A stretch of DNA of 64,000 nt from Enterobacter ludwigii (GCA_023023105.1 CP083824.1:1-64000), one strand, 5' to 3'; numbered from the stretch's first letter, positions 34,491-45,828 are shown. Made by a program: numbers and translations. The notes: generated by a model from the sequence alone, not told the origin.

Positions 34491-34539
34491 CGTTTAAGAG
34501 CCTCCCCGGAAAGTCGGCCCAGAAGAAAAGGACTGGAGC

Positions 34540-36228
34540 ATGGCAAGTTCGGGCACAACATCCACCAAGAAGCGTTTTACTGGCGCGCAGTTAATCGTTC
34601 ATTTACTGGAACGACAGGGCATCACCACGGTTGCGGGTATCCCTGGCGGGACGGTACTGCCGTTGTATGATGCGTTAAGCCAAAACACGCAGATCCGCCA
34701 CGTACTGGCGCGTCACGAGCAGGGGGCGGGATTTATCGCCCAGGGCATGGCGCGTACGCAGGGCAAACCGGCGGTCTGTATGGCCTGTAGCGGCCCCGGG
34801 GCGACCAACCTGGTGACCGCCATTGCCGATGCGCGTCTCGACTCCATCCCGCTGATCTGCATTACCGGTCAGGTACCATCCTCAATGATTGGTACTGATG
34901 CGTTCCAGGAAGTGGATACCTACGGCATCTCTATCCCCATCACCAAACATAACTATTTAGTTCGCGATATCGCCGAGCTTCCTCAGGTTATCAGCGATGC
35001 GTTCCGCATTGCGCAGTCCGGCCGTCCAGGCCCGGTGTGGATAGACATTCCTAAGGATGTCCAGACCGCAGAGATCGAGATCGACGTACTGCCTGAGCCG
35101 GGCGGCCGTGCCCCTGCCCCGGAATTCAGCGCTGAAAGCGTACGTGACGCCGCAGCCATGATTAACGCCGCCAAACGCCCGGTGCTCTATCTGGGCGGCG
35201 GGGCGATTAATGCCTCTGACGCGGTGCGTGAGCTGGCAGAGAAAGCCAACCTGCCCACCACTATGACGCTGATGGCGCTTGGTATGCTCCCGAAAGCGCA
35301 CCCGCTGTCACTGGGGATGCTGGGGATGCACGGTGCGCGCAGCACCAACTACATTCTGCAAGAGGCTGATTTGCTGATTGTTCTCGGCGCACGTTTTGAT
35401 GACCGGGCGATCGGCAAAACCGAGCAGTTCTGTCCGAATGCCAAAATCATTCACGTGGATATCGATCGCGCCGAGCTGGGTAAAATTAAACAGCCGCACG
35501 TCGCGATTCAGGGTGACGTTGCCGAGGTACTGGCACAGCTGATCCCGCAAACTGAGGCGACCGGGCGTGAAGAGTGGCGTCAGCTGGTAGCCGACCTGCA
35601 ACAGGAATTCCCTGGTGCAATCCCAACGGAAGGCGACCCGCTCAGCCACTACGGGCTGATTAACGCCGTGGCTGCCTGTGTGGACGACAGCGCGATCATC
35701 ACCACCGACGTAGGCCAGCATCAGATGTGGACCGCGCAGGCCTACCCGCTGAACCGTCCGCGCCAGTGGCTGACCTCCGGCGGCCTCGGGACCATGGGCT
35801 TTGGCCTGCCTGCGGCAGTGGGCGCGGCGCTGGCTAACCCGGACCGTAAGGTTATCTGTTTCTCCGGCGACGGCAGCCTGATGATGAACATTCAGGAAAT
35901 GGCGACCGCGGCCGAAAACCAGTTAGACGTCAAAATCATCCTGATGAACAACGAAGCGCTGGGGCTGGTGCATCAGCAGCAGAGCCTGTTCTATAAGCAG
36001 GGCGTGTTTGCCGCGACCTATCCCGGTATGATCAACTTTATGCAGATTGCCGCCGGCTTTGGCCTGCATACCTGCGATTTGAACGCTGAAGAGGATGCCC
36101 ACGCGGCATTGCAGGAAGCGATTTCACGCCCGGGCCCGGCGCTGATCCACGTGCGTATTGACCCTGAACAAAAAGTGTATCCGATGGTGCCGCCGGGTGC
36201 GGCAAATACTGAGATGGTGGGGGAATAA
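34540..36228 (+). CDS. ilvB: Acetolactate synthase I large subunit
   Basis: IlvB condenses pyruvate into acetolactate in valine/leucine synthesis (and acetohydroxybutyrate for isoleucine), in complex with IlvN. The 562-residue ThDP enzyme equals the E. coli length. It has the activating E60 (RHEQGA), the ThDP/Mg motif GDGSLMMNIQEM and NNEAL, and FAD-domain features in the centre. It is controlled by ivbL attenuation and followed three bases later by ilvN. Confidence 0.97.
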   Translation: MASSGTTSTKKRFTGAQLIVHLLERQGITTVAGIPGGTVLPLYDALSQNTQIRHVLARHEQGAGFIAQGMARTQGKPAVCMACSGPGATNLVTAIADARLDSIPLICITGQVPSSMIGTDAFQEVDTYGISIPITKHNYLVRDIAELPQVISDAFRIAQSGRPGPVWIDIPKDVQTAEIEIDVLPEPGGRAPAPEFSAESVRDAAAMINAAKRPVLYLGGGAINASDAVRELAEKANLPTTMTLMALGMLPKAHPLSLGMLGMHGARSTNYILQEADLLIVLGARFDDRAIGKTEQFCPNAKIIHVDIDRAELGKIKQPHVAIQGDVAEVLAQLIPQTEATGREEWRQLVADLQQEFPGAIPTEGDPLSHYGLINAVAACVDDSAIITTDVGQHQMWTAQAYPLNRPRQWLTSGGLGTMGFGLPAAVGAALANPDRKVICFSGDGSLMMNIQEMATAAENQLDVKIILMNNEALGLVHQQQSLFYKQGVFAATYPGMINFMQIAAGFGLHTCDLNAEEDAHAALQEAISRPGPALIHVRIDPEQKVYPMVPPGAANTEMVGE

Positions 36229-36231
36229 GCC

Positions 36232-36519
36232 ATGCAGAAACAACATGATAACGTCATTCTGGAACTCACCGTCCGCAACCACCCTGGCGTCATGACGCAC
36301 GTCTGTGGGCTATTCGCCCGTCGCGCGTTTAACGTTGAAGGCATTCTCTGTCTGCCGATTCAGGGCAGCGAGCACAGCCGCATCTGGCTGCTGGTCAACG
36401 ACGATCAGCGCCTGGAACAGATGATGGCGCAGATCGATAAGCTGGAAGATGTCACCAAAGTGGCGCGCAACCAGTCCGATCCCACCATGTTTAATAAAAT
36501 TGCGGTGTTCTTCGAATAA
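36232..36519 (+). CDS. ilvN: Acetolactate synthase I small regulatory subunit
   Basis: This 95-residue ACT-domain protein activates IlvB and confers valine feedback inhibition. It has the ACT motif [21 protein letters not shown]. It lies three bases after ilvB and before a terminator. Confidence 0.96.
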   Translation: MQKQHDNVILELTVRNHPGVMTHVCGLFARRAFNVEGILCLPIQGSEHSRIWLLVNDDQRLEQMMAQIDKLEDVTKVARNQSDPTMFNKIAVFFE

Positions 36520-36541
36520 ATCGCTCATTGCTTGAACACCC

Positions 36542-36574
36542 ACGCGCTTATCGTTAAGGTAAGCGCGTTTTTTT
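36542..36574 (+). terminator. Intrinsic terminator after ilvN
   Basis: ACGCGCTTA, a nine-base loop, TAAGCGCGT and seven T. Confidence 0.9.
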
Positions 36575-36596
36575 ATCTGCTCGCCAGGAACGCGCC

Positions 36597-37190
36597 ATGA
36601 CGACCATCGCTCTTATCGACGACCACCTTATCGTCCGCTCCGGATTTGCTCAGCTTTTGAACCTTGAACCTGATTTTCAGGTCGTCGCAGAGTTCGGCTC
36701 CGGGCGCGAGGCGCTGGCGGGTTTACCCGGACGTGGGGTGCAGGTCTGTATTTGTGACATCTCAATGCCGGATCTCTCCGGACTGGAACTGCTGAGTCAG
36801 TTACCGAAGGGAATGGCGATCATTATGCTTTCGGTCCATGACAGCCCGGCGCTGGTGGAGCAGGCGCTCAATGCGGGGGCGCGCGGGTTCCTTTCAAAAC
36901 GCTGTAGCCCGGACGAACTGATCGCCGCCGTGCGCACCGTCTCTACCGGCGGCTGCTACCTGACGCCGGATATCGCCATCAAGCTGGCCGCCGGGCGACA
37001 AGATCCGCTAACCAAACGCGAGCGTCAGGTGGCGGAGAAGCTCGCTCAGGGGATGTCGGTGAAAGAGATTGCCGCTGAGCTGGATCTGTCGCCGAAAACG
37101 GTTCACGTTCACCGCGCCAACCTGATGGAAAAACTCAACGTCAGCAACGACGTCGAGCTGGCGCGCCGCATGTTTGATAGCTGGCAATGA
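36597..37190 (+). CDS. uhpA: Response regulator UhpA
   Basis: UhpA is a NarL/FixJ-type regulator that activates uhpT when phosphorylated by UhpB. The receiver domain has D8/D9 and the phosphoacceptor D54 ([12 protein letters not shown]). The C-terminal LuxR helix-turn-helix has [22 protein letters not shown]. The 197-residue product is the usual length. It overlaps uhpB by four bases (ATGA), and all of uhpABC overlap in turn. Confidence 0.97.
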   Translation: MTTIALIDDHLIVRSGFAQLLNLEPDFQVVAEFGSGREALAGLPGRGVQVCICDISMPDLSGLELLSQLPKGMAIIMLSVHDSPALVEQALNAGARGFLSKRCSPDELIAAVRTVSTGGCYLTPDIAIKLAAGRQDPLTKRERQVAEKLAQGMSVKEIAAELDLSPKTVHVHRANLMEKLNVSNDVELARRMFDSWQ

Positions 37191-38692
37191 GCCCCGTGCT
37201 TTCGCGGCTGATCGCCGTCGTCGCCAGCTTTTTTATCTTCTCTGCAGCCTGGTTTTGCCTGTGGAGCATCAGCCTGCATCTGGTGGAGCGCCCGGAACTG
37301 GCAGTACTGCTGTTCCCGTTCGGCCTGCGTCTGGGGTTAATGCTGCAGTGCCCGCGTGGCTACTGGCCCGTTTTGCTGGGCGCAGAATGGCTGATGCTGG
37401 TCTGGCTGGCGCAGGAAGTGGCGCTGGCGCATCTGCCCTTATTGATTACCGGAAGCCTGCTCACGCTTCTCCCTGTTGCCCTTATTTCCCGCTACCGCCA
37501 CCAGCGCGACTGGCGCACGCTGTTGCGTCAGGGGGCGGCGCTGATTGCCGCCGCGCTGCTGCAATCTCTCCCGTGGGTCGGCGAGAAAGAGATGCTCAAC
37601 GCTCTGCTACTGACCCTTACCGGCGGCCTGACGCTCGCGCCAACCTGTCTGGTGATCTGGCATTACCTCACCAGTACCGTCTGGCAGCCGCTCGGTCCGG
37701 CACTGGTCTCGCAGCCCGTGAACTGGCGCGCACGGCACCTCATCTGGTATCTGCTGCTGTTTGTGGTAAGCCTGTGGCTGCAGCTTGGTCTGCCCGCTGA
37801 GCTCTCGCGTTTTACTCCGTTTTGTCTTGCCCTGCCGATTATTGCGCTTGCGTGGCACTACGGCTGGCAAGGGGCGCTTATCGCCACCCTGATGAACGCC
37901 ATTGCACTGATAGCCAGCCAGACCTGGCACGATCATCCGGTAGATTTACTCCTCTCCCTGCTGGCGCAAAGCCTGACCGGGCTGCTGCTCGGGGCGGGCA
38001 TTCAACGGTTGCGTGAACTGAACCAGTCTTTGCAAACCGAGCTGGCGCGCAACCGTCGTCTGGCCGAACGCCTGCTGGAAACCGAAGAGAGCGTACGGCA
38101 GGAGGTCGCGCGCGAACTGCACGATGACATCGGCCAGACCATTACCGCCATCCGCACGCAGGCGGGCATCGTTCAGCGTCTGGCGGCGGAAAACGCCGGC
38201 GTGAAGCAGGGTGGGGCGCATATCGAACAGCTCTCGCTGGGTGTGTATGACTCGGTAAGGCGTTTGCTCGGAAGGTTACGTCCACGCCAGCTGGATGATT
38301 TGTCTCTGGAGCAGGCGGTGCGATCGCTCATGCGCGAGATGGAGCTGGAAAGTCGCGGGATTGTCAGCCATCTCGACTGGCGGATTGAAGAATCGCTGCT
38401 GAGTGAAGGCCAGCGTGTGACGCTGTTTCGGGTGTGTCAGGAAGGGCTGAATAATATTGTGAAGCACGCCAATGCCAGCGCGGTAACGTTGCAGGCCTGG
38501 CAGCAGGACGAGCGTCTGATGCTGGTAATTGAAGATGACGGCTGCGGCCTGCCGCCGGGCTCCGGCCAGCAGGGATTTGGTCTGGCGGGGATGCGCGAGC
38601 GTGTGAAGGCGCTGGGCGGCACGCTGAATATCTCCTGCACCCATGGAACGCGCGTCTGCGTCAGTTTGCCGCTGAGGAGTTACCATGTTTAA
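37187..38692 (+). CDS. uhpB: Sensor kinase UhpB
   Basis: UhpB is an inner-membrane histidine kinase controlled by UhpC. The N-terminal half has about eight hydrophobic helices (MASE1-type). The HisKA_3 domain has the phosphoacceptor H312 in [13 protein letters not shown], and the ATPase has [15 protein letters not shown] and EDDGCGL. The 501-residue length fits the family. The overlaps with uhpA and uhpC suggest coupled translation. Confidence 0.97.
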   Translation: MSPVLSRLIAVVASFFIFSAAWFCLWSISLHLVERPELAVLLFPFGLRLGLMLQCPRGYWPVLLGAEWLMLVWLAQEVALAHLPLLITGSLLTLLPVALISRYRHQRDWRTLLRQGAALIAAALLQSLPWVGEKEMLNALLLTLTGGLTLAPTCLVIWHYLTSTVWQPLGPALVSQPVNWRARHLIWYLLLFVVSLWLQLGLPAELSRFTPFCLALPIIALAWHYGWQGALIATLMNAIALIASQTWHDHPVDLLLSLLAQSLTGLLLGAGIQRLRELNQSLQTELARNRRLAERLLETEESVRQEVARELHDDIGQTITAIRTQAGIVQRLAAENAGVKQGGAHIEQLSLGVYDSVRRLLGRLRPRQLDDLSLEQAVRSLMREMELESRGIVSHLDWRIEESLLSEGQRVTLFRVCQEGLNNIVKHANASAVTLQAWQQDERLMLVIEDDGCGLPPGSGQQGFGLAGMRERVKALGGTLNISCTHGTRVCVSLPLRSYHV

Positions 38693-39995
38693 AGCCCCGG
38701 CTAATGCCACCCCGATCGGCGATAAAAATGAAATTGACGCCCGCTATCGTTACTGGCGTCGCCATATTCTGATCACCATCTGGCTCGGCTATGCTCTGTT
38801 CTACTTCACCCGCAAAAGCTTCAACGCCGCCGCACCGGAGATCCTCGCCAGCGGCGTGATGGCCCGCACCGATATCGGCCTGCTGGCGACGCTGTTTTAC
38901 ATTACTTATGGCCTGTCGAAGTTCTTCTCCGGCATCGTCAGCGACCGCTCCAACGCCCGCTATTTTATGGGCTTCGGGCTGATTGCCACGGGAGTGGTGA
39001 ATATCCTGTTTGGTTTTTCCACCTCGCTGTGGGCTTTTGCGCTGCTGTGGGCGCTGAACGCCTTTTTCCAGGGCTGGGGCGCGCCGGTTTGTGCCCGATT
39101 ACTTACCACCTGGTACTCGCGCAACGAGCGTGGCGGCTGGTGGGCAGTCTGGAACACCGCGCATAACGTGGGTGGTGCGCTGATCCCCATCGTCGTCGGC
39201 GCAGCGGCGCTGCATTACGGCTGGCGTGCAGGCATGATGATTGCGGGCGGGTTAGCGATTATCGCCGGGTTGTTCCTCTGCTGGCGTTTGCGCGACAGGC
39301 CGCAGACCGTAGGACTTCCCGCGGTGGGTGACTGGCGTCATGATGAGATGGAAATTGCCCAGCAGCAGGAAGGGGCGGGGTTAACCCGCAAAGAAATCCT
39401 CACCAAATACGTGCTGAAGAACCCCTATATCTGGCTGCTGTCGCTCTGTTACGTGCTGGTCTACGTGGTGCGCGCGGCGATCAACGACTGGGGTAATTTG
39501 TACATGTCCGAGACGCTTGGCGTGGATCTGGTGACGGCCAACTCGGCGGTGACCATGTTTGAACTGGGTGGGTTTATCGGCGCGCTGGTGGCGGGCTGGG
39601 GATCGGACAAGCTGTTCAACGGCAACCGTGGCCCGATGAATCTCATTTTTGCTGCCGGGATTTTGCTCTCGGTTGGCTCGCTGTGGCTGATGCCGTTTGC
39701 CAGCTACGTGATGCAGGCGGCGTGCTTCTTCACCACCGGTTTCTTTGTGTTTGGTCCGCAGATGCTGATCGGCATGGCGGCGGCGGAGTGCTCGCACAAA
39801 GAGGCGGCCGGTGCGGCGACGGGCTTTGTCGGGCTGTTTGCCTACCTCGGCGCATCGCTCTCCGGCTGGCCGCTGGCGCGGGTCATCGACATCTGGCACT
39901 GGAGCGGCTTCTTTGCGGTGATCGCCATCGCGGCGGGGATTTCTGCTCTGCTGCTGTTACCATTTTTGCACGCCCAGGTACCGCGCGAAGCGTGA
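38685..39995 (+). CDS. uhpC: Glucose-6-phosphate sensor UhpC
   Basis: UhpC is an MFS transporter-like receptor for external glucose 6-phosphate that signals to UhpB. The 436-residue product has 12 hydrophobic helices and the organophosphate:Pi antiporter signature [18 protein letters not shown]. It overlaps uhpB by eight bases. Confidence 0.96.
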   Translation: MFKAPANATPIGDKNEIDARYRYWRRHILITIWLGYALFYFTRKSFNAAAPEILASGVMARTDIGLLATLFYITYGLSKFFSGIVSDRSNARYFMGFGLIATGVVNILFGFSTSLWAFALLWALNAFFQGWGAPVCARLLTTWYSRNERGGWWAVWNTAHNVGGALIPIVVGAAALHYGWRAGMMIAGGLAIIAGLFLCWRLRDRPQTVGLPAVGDWRHDEMEIAQQQEGAGLTRKEILTKYVLKNPYIWLLSLCYVLVYVVRAAINDWGNLYMSETLGVDLVTANSAVTMFELGGFIGALVAGWGSDKLFNGNRGPMNLIFAAGILLSVGSLWLMPFASYVMQAACFFTTGFFVFGPQMLIGMAAAECSHKEAAGAATGFVGLFAYLGASLSGWPLARVIDIWHWSGFFAVIAIAAGISALLLLPFLHAQVPREA

Positions 39996-40080
39996 TACGT
40001 CTCACCTTTTCGCCCCGAATGGGGCAAAACTAGGAAATATTCCCGGTTTCACCTGGACGCTGTCTCAGGCGTCTCTCCCG

Positions 40081-40124
40081 GCTGATTTTTACAATGCCTG
40101 CCATTCGCAGGTATAAAAATCAGC
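40081..40124 (+). promoter_or_regulatory. Interrupted inverted repeat in the uhpT leader
   Basis: GCTGATTTTTA and TAAAAATCAGC form 11 pairs at the outside, with an inner CCTGC-CATTC-GCAGG stem. It ends 13 bases before the uhpT ATG, just ahead of its CAGGAG ribosome site. The arms lack a T tract for plus-strand termination, so a leader or cruciform function is possible. Confidence 0.6.
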
Positions 40125-40137
40125 TCAGGAGCAAACC

Positions 40138-41535
40138 ATGCTGGCCTTCTTAAACCAGGTGCGCAAGCCGACCCTGGATCTGCCGCTCGACGTGCGGCGT
40201 AAAATGTGGTTCAAACCGTTCATGCAGTCCTACCTGGTGGTCTTTATTGGCTACCTGACCATGTACCTGATCCGCAAAAACTTTAACATCGCGCAGAACG
40301 ACATGATCTCCACCTACGGGCTGAGCATGACGCAGCTGGGGATGATTGGCCTGGGCTTCTCCATCACCTACGGCGTGGGTAAAACGCTGGTTTCCTATTA
40401 CGCTGACGGCAAAAACACCAAGCAGTTCCTGCCGTTTATGCTGATCCTCTCCGCCATCTGTATGCTCGGCTTTAGCGCCAGCATGGGCGCGGGCTCGGTT
40501 AGCCTGTTCCTGATGATCGCCTTCTACGCCCTGAGCGGTTTCTTCCAGAGTACCGGCGGGTCCTGCAGCTATTCCACCATCACCAAATGGACGCCACGTC
40601 GCAAGCGTGGTTCGTATCTTGGCATGTGGAACATCTCCCACAACCTCGGTGGTGCGGGGGCGGCAGGCGTGGCGCTGTTCGGTGCCAACTATCTGTTCGA
40701 CGGCCATGTGATCGGCATGTTTATCTTCCCGTCTATTATCGCCCTGATCGTCGGTTTTATCGGTCTGCGCTTCGGCAGCGATTCCCCGGAATCTTATGGC
40801 CTCGGCAAAGCTGAAGAGCTGTTTGGCGAGGAGATCAGCGAAGAGGATAAAGAGACCGAAGAAAACGAGATGACCAAATGGCAGATCTTTGTTGAGTACG
40901 TGCTGAAAAACAAAGTGATCTGGCTGCTCTGCTTCTCGAACATCTTCCTGTACGTGGTGCGTATCGGTATCGACCAGTGGTCAACCGTGTATGCCTTCCA
41001 GGAGCTGAAGCTCTCTAAAGAGGTCGCGATTCAGGGCTTTACCCTGTTCGAAGTGGGCGCGCTGGTCGGCACGCTGCTGTGGGGCTGGCTCTCGGATCTC
41101 GCCAATGGCCGTCGCGCGCTGGTGGCCTGCATCGCGCTGGCGCTGATTATCGCCACCTTGGGCGTTTACCAGCATGCCAGCAACCAGTATGTGTACCTGG
41201 CGTCACTGTTTGCGCTCGGCTTCCTGGTGTTTGGTCCACAGCTGCTGATCGGCGTGGCCGCCGTTGGTTTCGTACCTAAAAAAGCGATCGGCGCTGCCGA
41301 TGGGATTAAGGGCACCTTCGCCTATCTGATTGGTGATAGCTTCGCCAAGCTCGGTCTGGGGATGATCGCCGACGGCACGCCAATTTTCGGCCTCACCGGC
41401 TGGGCTGGCACCTTCGCCGCGCTGGATGCGGCAGCGATCGGCTGTATCGTCCTGATGGCGATGGTCGCGGTGCTGGAAGAACGTAAAATTCGCCGCGAAA
41501 ACCACGCGCAGAAGCAGAAATTGAAAGCAGCCTGA
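40138..41535 (+). CDS. uhpT: Hexose-6-phosphate:phosphate antiporter UhpT
   Basis: UhpT exchanges external hexose 6-phosphates for phosphate and is a main route for fosfomycin uptake. The 465-residue product is close to E. coli's 463, with 12 hydrophobic helices and the signature [19 protein letters not shown]. The frame is intact, as are uhpABC, so the system looks functional. CAGGAG precedes the ATG. Expression should depend on UhpA and CRP. Confidence 0.97.
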   Translation: MLAFLNQVRKPTLDLPLDVRRKMWFKPFMQSYLVVFIGYLTMYLIRKNFNIAQNDMISTYGLSMTQLGMIGLGFSITYGVGKTLVSYYADGKNTKQFLPFMLILSAICMLGFSASMGAGSVSLFLMIAFYALSGFFQSTGGSCSYSTITKWTPRRKRGSYLGMWNISHNLGGAGAAGVALFGANYLFDGHVIGMFIFPSIIALIVGFIGLRFGSDSPESYGLGKAEELFGEEISEEDKETEENEMTKWQIFVEYVLKNKVIWLLCFSNIFLYVVRIGIDQWSTVYAFQELKLSKEVAIQGFTLFEVGALVGTLLWGWLSDLANGRRALVACIALALIIATLGVYQHASNQYVYLASLFALGFLVFGPQLLIGVAAVGFVPKKAIGAADGIKGTFAYLIGDSFAKLGLGMIADGTPIFGLTGWAGTFAALDAAAIGCIVLMAMVAVLEERKIRRENHAQKQKLKAA

Positions 41536-41554
41536 GTGTGCAGGTGACTTCTTT

Positions 41555-41579
41555 GCCCGGCTGACCGCCGGGCTTTTTT
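41555..41579 (+). terminator. Intrinsic terminator after uhpT
   Basis: GCCCGGC, a TGACC loop, GCCGGGC and six T. Confidence 0.92.
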
Positions 41580-41596
41580 ATTAACTGAGTTAAGAC

Positions 41597-42397
41597 CTAC
41601 CCCAAAACAAAAATATCCCCTGTTGACGGGGTGACTGTGCCGGGCAACCACAAATTGCCCCATTTACCCGTACAGTGGCAGCCCATTATTTTGTCCGGTT
41701 TTAGGCCGTGTAGAAACTGCCTGACTGCCCAGAGCTTACGAGGTGATGCACTGCGAAGATGGAAACCACCGAAAATTGCATGGATGTGATTGATGCCAGT
41801 TATGCTCTGGCAGTGACGCACAATATCCATCAGACCCCGGTGACCGCAGCCGATAAAAATGATCAGTCCAAGGTCAGATTTATAAATCAGAGCCCCTTCA
41901 TCTTTTACATAGTCCGCATTCGCTTTTTTTCTGCCGATAACACCGTATGCGTGCGGTTTGGCGACAGGAATCTCCCCTGACCACATAAAACGCTTTCCAA
42001 TCTGAAGCGGGGTACTGCTGTATTCCATGCGATAGCGTGAATAATCATTATTCAGCGACAATTTTTTTAGTCTGGCGGTATACCCTAAAAAAGGTATTGC
42101 CGAGTAGCGCTCGCAGGCCACGTGGGGATGGCATACGATCCGGCAATTATCCGGTAACCACGGAACGCCGCCGCAATGGTCATAGTGCCCGTGAGAAAGT
42201 ACCGCTGCGGTCAGGCGGGTCAAATCGATGCCCATTAGAGCAGCGTTATACAGGAAGCTATCATCAGGACCGGTATCAAACAGAATGGAATCATTTTCAT
42301 CCTGTATAAACAGGCTAAGTCCTGCTTTGGCCCGCAGTAAGTTTTTACCGCCGGGGTTAGCCCGATTCTCCAGCAGGACACTGATTGTTATGGACAT
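41597..42397 (-). CDS. Metallo-beta-lactamase-fold hydrolase
   Basis: This 266-residue protein has the metal-binding motif SHGHYDHCGG (HxHxDH) at about residue 68 and later GCGHRGL and GGFHL histidines, resembling the COG1237 type of MBL-fold enzymes. The ATG at 42397 (MSITISVLLENRANPG) follows GAG six bases upstream; an earlier in-frame start adds 18 residues. Substrate unknown. It lies in the interval that holds ade/adeQ in K-12 and is richer in A and T than uhpT, which suggests acquisition. It converges on the uhpT terminator. Confidence 0.82.
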   Translation of the reverse strand: MSITISVLLENRANPGGKNLLRAKAGLSLFIQDENDSILFDTGPDDSFLYNAALMGIDLTRLTAAVLSHGHYDHCGGVPWLPDNCRIVCHPHVACERYSAIPFLGYTARLKKLSLNNDYSRYRMEYSSTPLQIGKRFMWSGEIPVAKPHAYGVIGRKKANADYVKDEGALIYKSDLGLIIFIGCGHRGLMDIVRHCQSITGINHIHAIFGGFHLRSASPRKLWAVRQFLHGLKPDKIMGCHCTGKWGNLWLPGTVTPSTGDIFVLG

Positions 42398-42594
42398 GTT
42401 CGCTCTTTCCCTGAAGTGATTATTTGTTACCGCCAGGCATTGACCATACACTGTGGATATACAATCGTCCCAATAAAAACCAAAGTGGCTTTCCTGCCCT
42501 TTTTCCAGCGCTTTTCAGTTCACTATTATGGTTCTGCCCGCTTTTGACGCCGTGTGTTTCCCGCTATGATGAGCGGCTATTCTAAGGAGAACGC

Positions 42595-43047
42595 ATGGTC
42601 TGGATAATGCTGGCAACGCTTGCTGTGGTGTTTGTGGTCGGATTTCGGATCCTGACCTCGGATTCCCGACGCGCCATCAAACGCTTAAGCGAACGTCTGG
42701 GGATCACCCCGATGCCCGTTGAGTCGATGATCGACCAGTTTGGCAAAACGCCGGGGAATGAGTTTATTCGTTATCTTGAGCGCCCGGACGAGGCGCACCT
42801 GCAAAACGCGGCACAAGTGTTGCTGATCTGGCAGGTCTGCATCGTCGATGGTAGCGAAGAGAACCTGCACACCTGGCACCGCATGCTGCGTAAAGCCCGC
42901 CTGGCTGCGCCAATCACCGATGCGCAAGTCCGACTCGCGCTCGGCTTTATGCGCGAGATCGAGCCCGATCTGCAGGAACTTAATGCCTTCCAGCTACGCT
43001 ACAACCAACTTTTCTTGCCGGAAGAGGGCGTGTTTTACCTACACTGA
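42595..43047 (+). CDS. yicN: YicN, DUF1198 membrane-anchored protein
   Basis: This 150-residue protein has one N-terminal hydrophobic helix (about 3-20) and a soluble helical remainder (AAQVLLIWQVCIVDGSEENL). Length and sequence closely follow E. coli YicN. Function unknown. AAGGAG precedes the ATG. It stands before nepI with about 100 bases between them. Confidence 0.92.
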   Translation: MVWIMLATLAVVFVVGFRILTSDSRRAIKRLSERLGITPMPVESMIDQFGKTPGNEFIRYLERPDEAHLQNAAQVLLIWQVCIVDGSEENLHTWHRMLRKARLAAPITDAQVRLALGFMREIEPDLQELNAFQLRYNQLFLPEEGVFYLH

Positions 43048-43149
43048 TCCCCTGTAATAACGACAAAAGTTGTCAAATCGTTAAATTCGTCACACTTTTG
43101 ATGATAAACTGCGCGACTTTTCCGCACGTTTTTATCTTCAGGTGACGCC

Positions 43150-44340
43150 ATGACAGAACATATCCAGCCCACGACCAGACCGCAGACCAAAGAGGTTTCA
43201 CGCCCGAACTGGTCGGCGGTTTTCTCCGTGGCATTCTGCGTCGCCTGCCTGATTACCGTTGAGTTTTTACCGGTCAGCCTGCTGACGCCCATGGCGCAGG
43301 ATCTGGGCATTTCCGAAGGTGTGGCGGGACAGTCTGTTACCGTAACTGCCTTTGTGGCGATGTTCGCCAGCCTGTTTATCACCCAGGTGATTGGTACCAT
43401 TGACCGCCGCAAAGTGGTTATTCTGTTTAGCGTGCTGCTAACGCTCTCCTGCCTGCTGGTTTCTTTTGCCAATAACTTTACCCTGCTGTTGCTTGGACGC
43501 GCCTGCCTGGGATTAGGGCTGGGCGGTTTCTGGGCGATGTCAGCATCCCTCACTATGCGCCTGGTGCCCGCGCGCACGGTGCCAAAAGCGTTGTCCGTTA
43601 TCTTCGGTGCGGTCTCTATCGCGCTGGTGATCGCCGCGCCGCTGGGCAGTTTCCTTGGTGGGATTATCGGCTGGCGAAACGTGTTTAATGCGGCGGCGGT
43701 AATGGGTTTTCTGTGCATTATCTGGGTGTGGAAAGCACTGCCGTCTCTGCCCGGTGAAGCCGCGCATCACAAACAGAACATGTTCAGCCTGCTGAAGCGC
43801 CCGGGTGTGCTGGCGGGGATGACTGCTATCTTTATGTCTTTCGCCGGGCAGTTTGCCTTCTTCACCTACATCCGCCCGGTGTTTATGACCATGGCGGGAT
43901 TTGACGTGGATGGCCTGACGCTGGTGCTGTTGAGTTTCGGTATCGCCAGTTTTGTGGGCACCTCACTCTCGTCCCAGTTCCTGAAACGCTCCCTGAAAGT
44001 GGCGCTGGCGGGCGCACCGCTGGTGCTGGCTATCAGTGCCACGGTACTGGTGCTGTGGGGTAGCGATAAATGGGTGGCGTCGGCGATTGCCATTATCTGG
44101 GGCTTTGCCTTTGCGCTGGTGCCGGTGGGCTGGTCAACGTGGATCACCCGCTCACTGGCCGATCAGGCGGAAAAAGCCGGTTCCATTCAGGTGGCGGTGA
44201 TCCAGCTGGCGAACACCTGCGGTGCTGCCATCGGCGGTGTTGCGCTCGACCATCTGGGGTTGACGTCACCGCTGGTGATTTCCGGTACGCTGATGCTGCT
44301 GACGGCGCTGCTGGTGGCGGGTAAGGTTAAAGCGAAGTAG
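43150..44340 (+). CDS. nepI: Purine ribonucleoside exporter NepI (MFS)
   Basis: NepI is a 12-helix H+-driven exporter of inosine and related nucleosides. The 396-residue product equals the E. coli length. MFS motifs include [12 protein letters not shown] and [18 protein letters not shown]. It converges with yicL over a perfect hairpin. Confidence 0.95.
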   Translation: MTEHIQPTTRPQTKEVSRPNWSAVFSVAFCVACLITVEFLPVSLLTPMAQDLGISEGVAGQSVTVTAFVAMFASLFITQVIGTIDRRKVVILFSVLLTLSCLLVSFANNFTLLLLGRACLGLGLGGFWAMSASLTMRLVPARTVPKALSVIFGAVSIALVIAAPLGSFLGGIIGWRNVFNAAAVMGFLCIIWVWKALPSLPGEAAHHKQNMFSLLKRPGVLAGMTAIFMSFAGQFAFFTYIRPVFMTMAGFDVDGLTLVLLSFGIASFVGTSLSSQFLKRSLKVALAGAPLVLAISATVLVLWGSDKWVASAIAIIWGFAFALVPVGWSTWITRSLADQAEKAGSIQVAVIQLANTCGAAIGGVALDHLGLTSPLVISGTLMLLTALLVAGKVKAK

Positions 44341-44348
44341 TGGTTTTC

Positions 44349-44370
44349 TCCCTCTCCCGTGGGAGAGGGA
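44349..44370. repeat. Perfect palindromic hairpin between nepI and yicL
   Basis: TCCCTCTCCC, GT, GGGAGAGGGA: ten perfect pairs in the gap of two convergent genes. It resembles a repeat seen widely between Enterobacter genes and may act as a bidirectional 3' element. Confidence 0.65.
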
Positions 44371-44376
44371 ATCTGG

Positions 44377-45282
44377 CTACGCCGATGTCTGAACCCGTCT
44401 TCTCGAATCCATCGAAATCAGCACTACCGACGACACAATCAGCAGCGTACCCAGCCAGTCCGGCAGGGTGAACGCCACGCCCAGCAGGATAACCGACAAT
44501 AGCGCGCTGCTCAGCGGCTCGGCGCAGCTCAGAATGCTCGCCTTTGGCCCGCCAATCATCTGCGCACCTTTCAGGTACAGGCTGAACGTCAGCGCCGTAC
44601 CGATCACCACCAGGTAGAAGAACGCCAGCAGCAGGCTGCCATCAATGACAAACGTTGTCCCGCGCCCGGCGTAGAACGGAGTCAGCATTACCCCGGCAAT
44701 CAACATACTCCAGCCAACAATCGGCAGCGTGCCGTAGCGGGCGATCAGCGTTGACGGGTAAGTGGTATAAAACGCGGCGGCAAAGGCGGAAGCGATCCCG
44801 AAGAACAGCGCCGCAGGCGAAATAGAGAGTGAGGTCGGGTCGCCATGCGTCACCAGCAGGAACGTGCCGACAAGCGACGTCATTATCGCGGATAAGACAA
44901 AAACACCAGGGCGCTTTTTCCGCGCCAGCGCAAACCACGCCACGATGATGGTCGGCGACAGGAATTGCAGCACGGTGGCGGTTGCTGCGTTGGATTTTTC
45001 AATCGTCAGCAGGAAAGTAAGCTGCACGGTGAGCGCGCCAACCAGCGAGAAAATCAGCAGGCTGAGGGCATCTTTTCGATTTTTGATGACCGAGAAAATC
45101 TTGTCGCCGTGAACAAAGGAAAGCGTAAGCAGGATCACGCCGGTAAACAGCAGGCGAACCATGGTCAGATAAGGCGAAGAAATATGGCTTTTCTCCATGA
45201 TGTACTGCGCGCAAACTCCTGAGCTTCCCCATAAAACGGCGGCGATCAGGACGTTTAGCATCCCTTTACGTGTGGAACCCAT
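44377..45282 (-). CDS. yicL: YicL, EamA-family permease
   Basis: This 301-residue membrane protein has ten hydrophobic helices in two EamA repeats, starting [23 protein letters not shown] as in E. coli YicL. GGGGAGAAC precedes the ATG at 45282; the upstream in-frame ATG adds 13 residues. Substrate unknown. Confidence 0.93.
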   Translation of the reverse strand: MGSTRKGMLNVLIAAVLWGSSGVCAQYIMEKSHISSPYLTMVRLLFTGVILLTLSFVHGDKIFSVIKNRKDALSLLIFSLVGALTVQLTFLLTIEKSNAATATVLQFLSPTIIVAWFALARKKRPGVFVLSAIMTSLVGTFLLVTHGDPTSLSISPAALFFGIASAFAAAFYTTYPSTLIARYGTLPIVGWSMLIAGVMLTPFYAGRGTTFVIDGSLLLAFFYLVVIGTALTFSLYLKGAQMIGGPKASILSCAEPLSSALLSVILLGVAFTLPDWLGTLLIVSSVVLISMDSRRRVQTSA

Positions 45283-45391
45283 GTTCTCCCCTGTTATGTT
45301 GGTTTTTTCCCAGCATAACATGGGTCGATTGCCTGTGGCGTGCAGCCTGGAGCCCTAAACCAGACTCGTCATGGGAAACGTAGCGGCGTAC

Positions 45392-45688
45392 TTAATAATC
45401 TTCCATACAATCCACCTGACCAATCGCTGCCCAGTAGGCGTCCAGATTGTCGCGCTTCACGGCGGTAATGGCGTTTTTGATCAGGAGTTGATTGGCCTCG
45501 GATGACAAAATCATCTCCTGCCAGGCTTTATCGCTCTGCTTTTTCTGTGGCGTACAGGTTTTCTTAATATCTTTAAGGACCTGCTGCTTTATTTGTGCCT
45601 CTTTCGCCGGGTCGTCCTTTTCCTGTGCATGGACAAACGCGGCGAAGAGCAGACAAACCAGCAGGCAGACCAGGTGCGCAGCTTTCAT
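45392..45688 (-). CDS. yicS: YicS, small secreted protein
   Basis: This 98-residue protein has a Sec signal peptide (about 1-21, HAQEK) and a periplasmic helical domain with two cysteines (KKTCTPQ and VDCMEDY) that could form a disulfide. It resembles E. coli YicS in length and pattern. AAGGGGG precedes the ATG at 45688. Function unknown. Confidence 0.85.
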   Translation of the reverse strand: MKAAHLVCLLVCLLFAAFVHAQEKDDPAKEAQIKQQVLKDIKKTCTPQKKQSDKAWQEMILSSEANQLLIKNAITAVKRDNLDAYWAAIGQVDCMEDY

Positions 45689-45828
45689 CAAAACCCCCTT
45701 TAGAAGTCACATGCTTCCTATGAAATATATCGTTACATTCAGTGTAGCGACTCCAGTCGAAAGTATGAATTTTCTCCAGGATGAGTGTGTGAGATAGTGA
45801 AACGGCACAGAAAAATAAGGAGAAAAAT

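Noticed and set aside
40007-40029. Terminator between uhpC and uhpT
   Set aside because: GCCCC-GAAT-GGGGC has T before and A after the stem, the wrong polarity for an intrinsic terminator on either strand.
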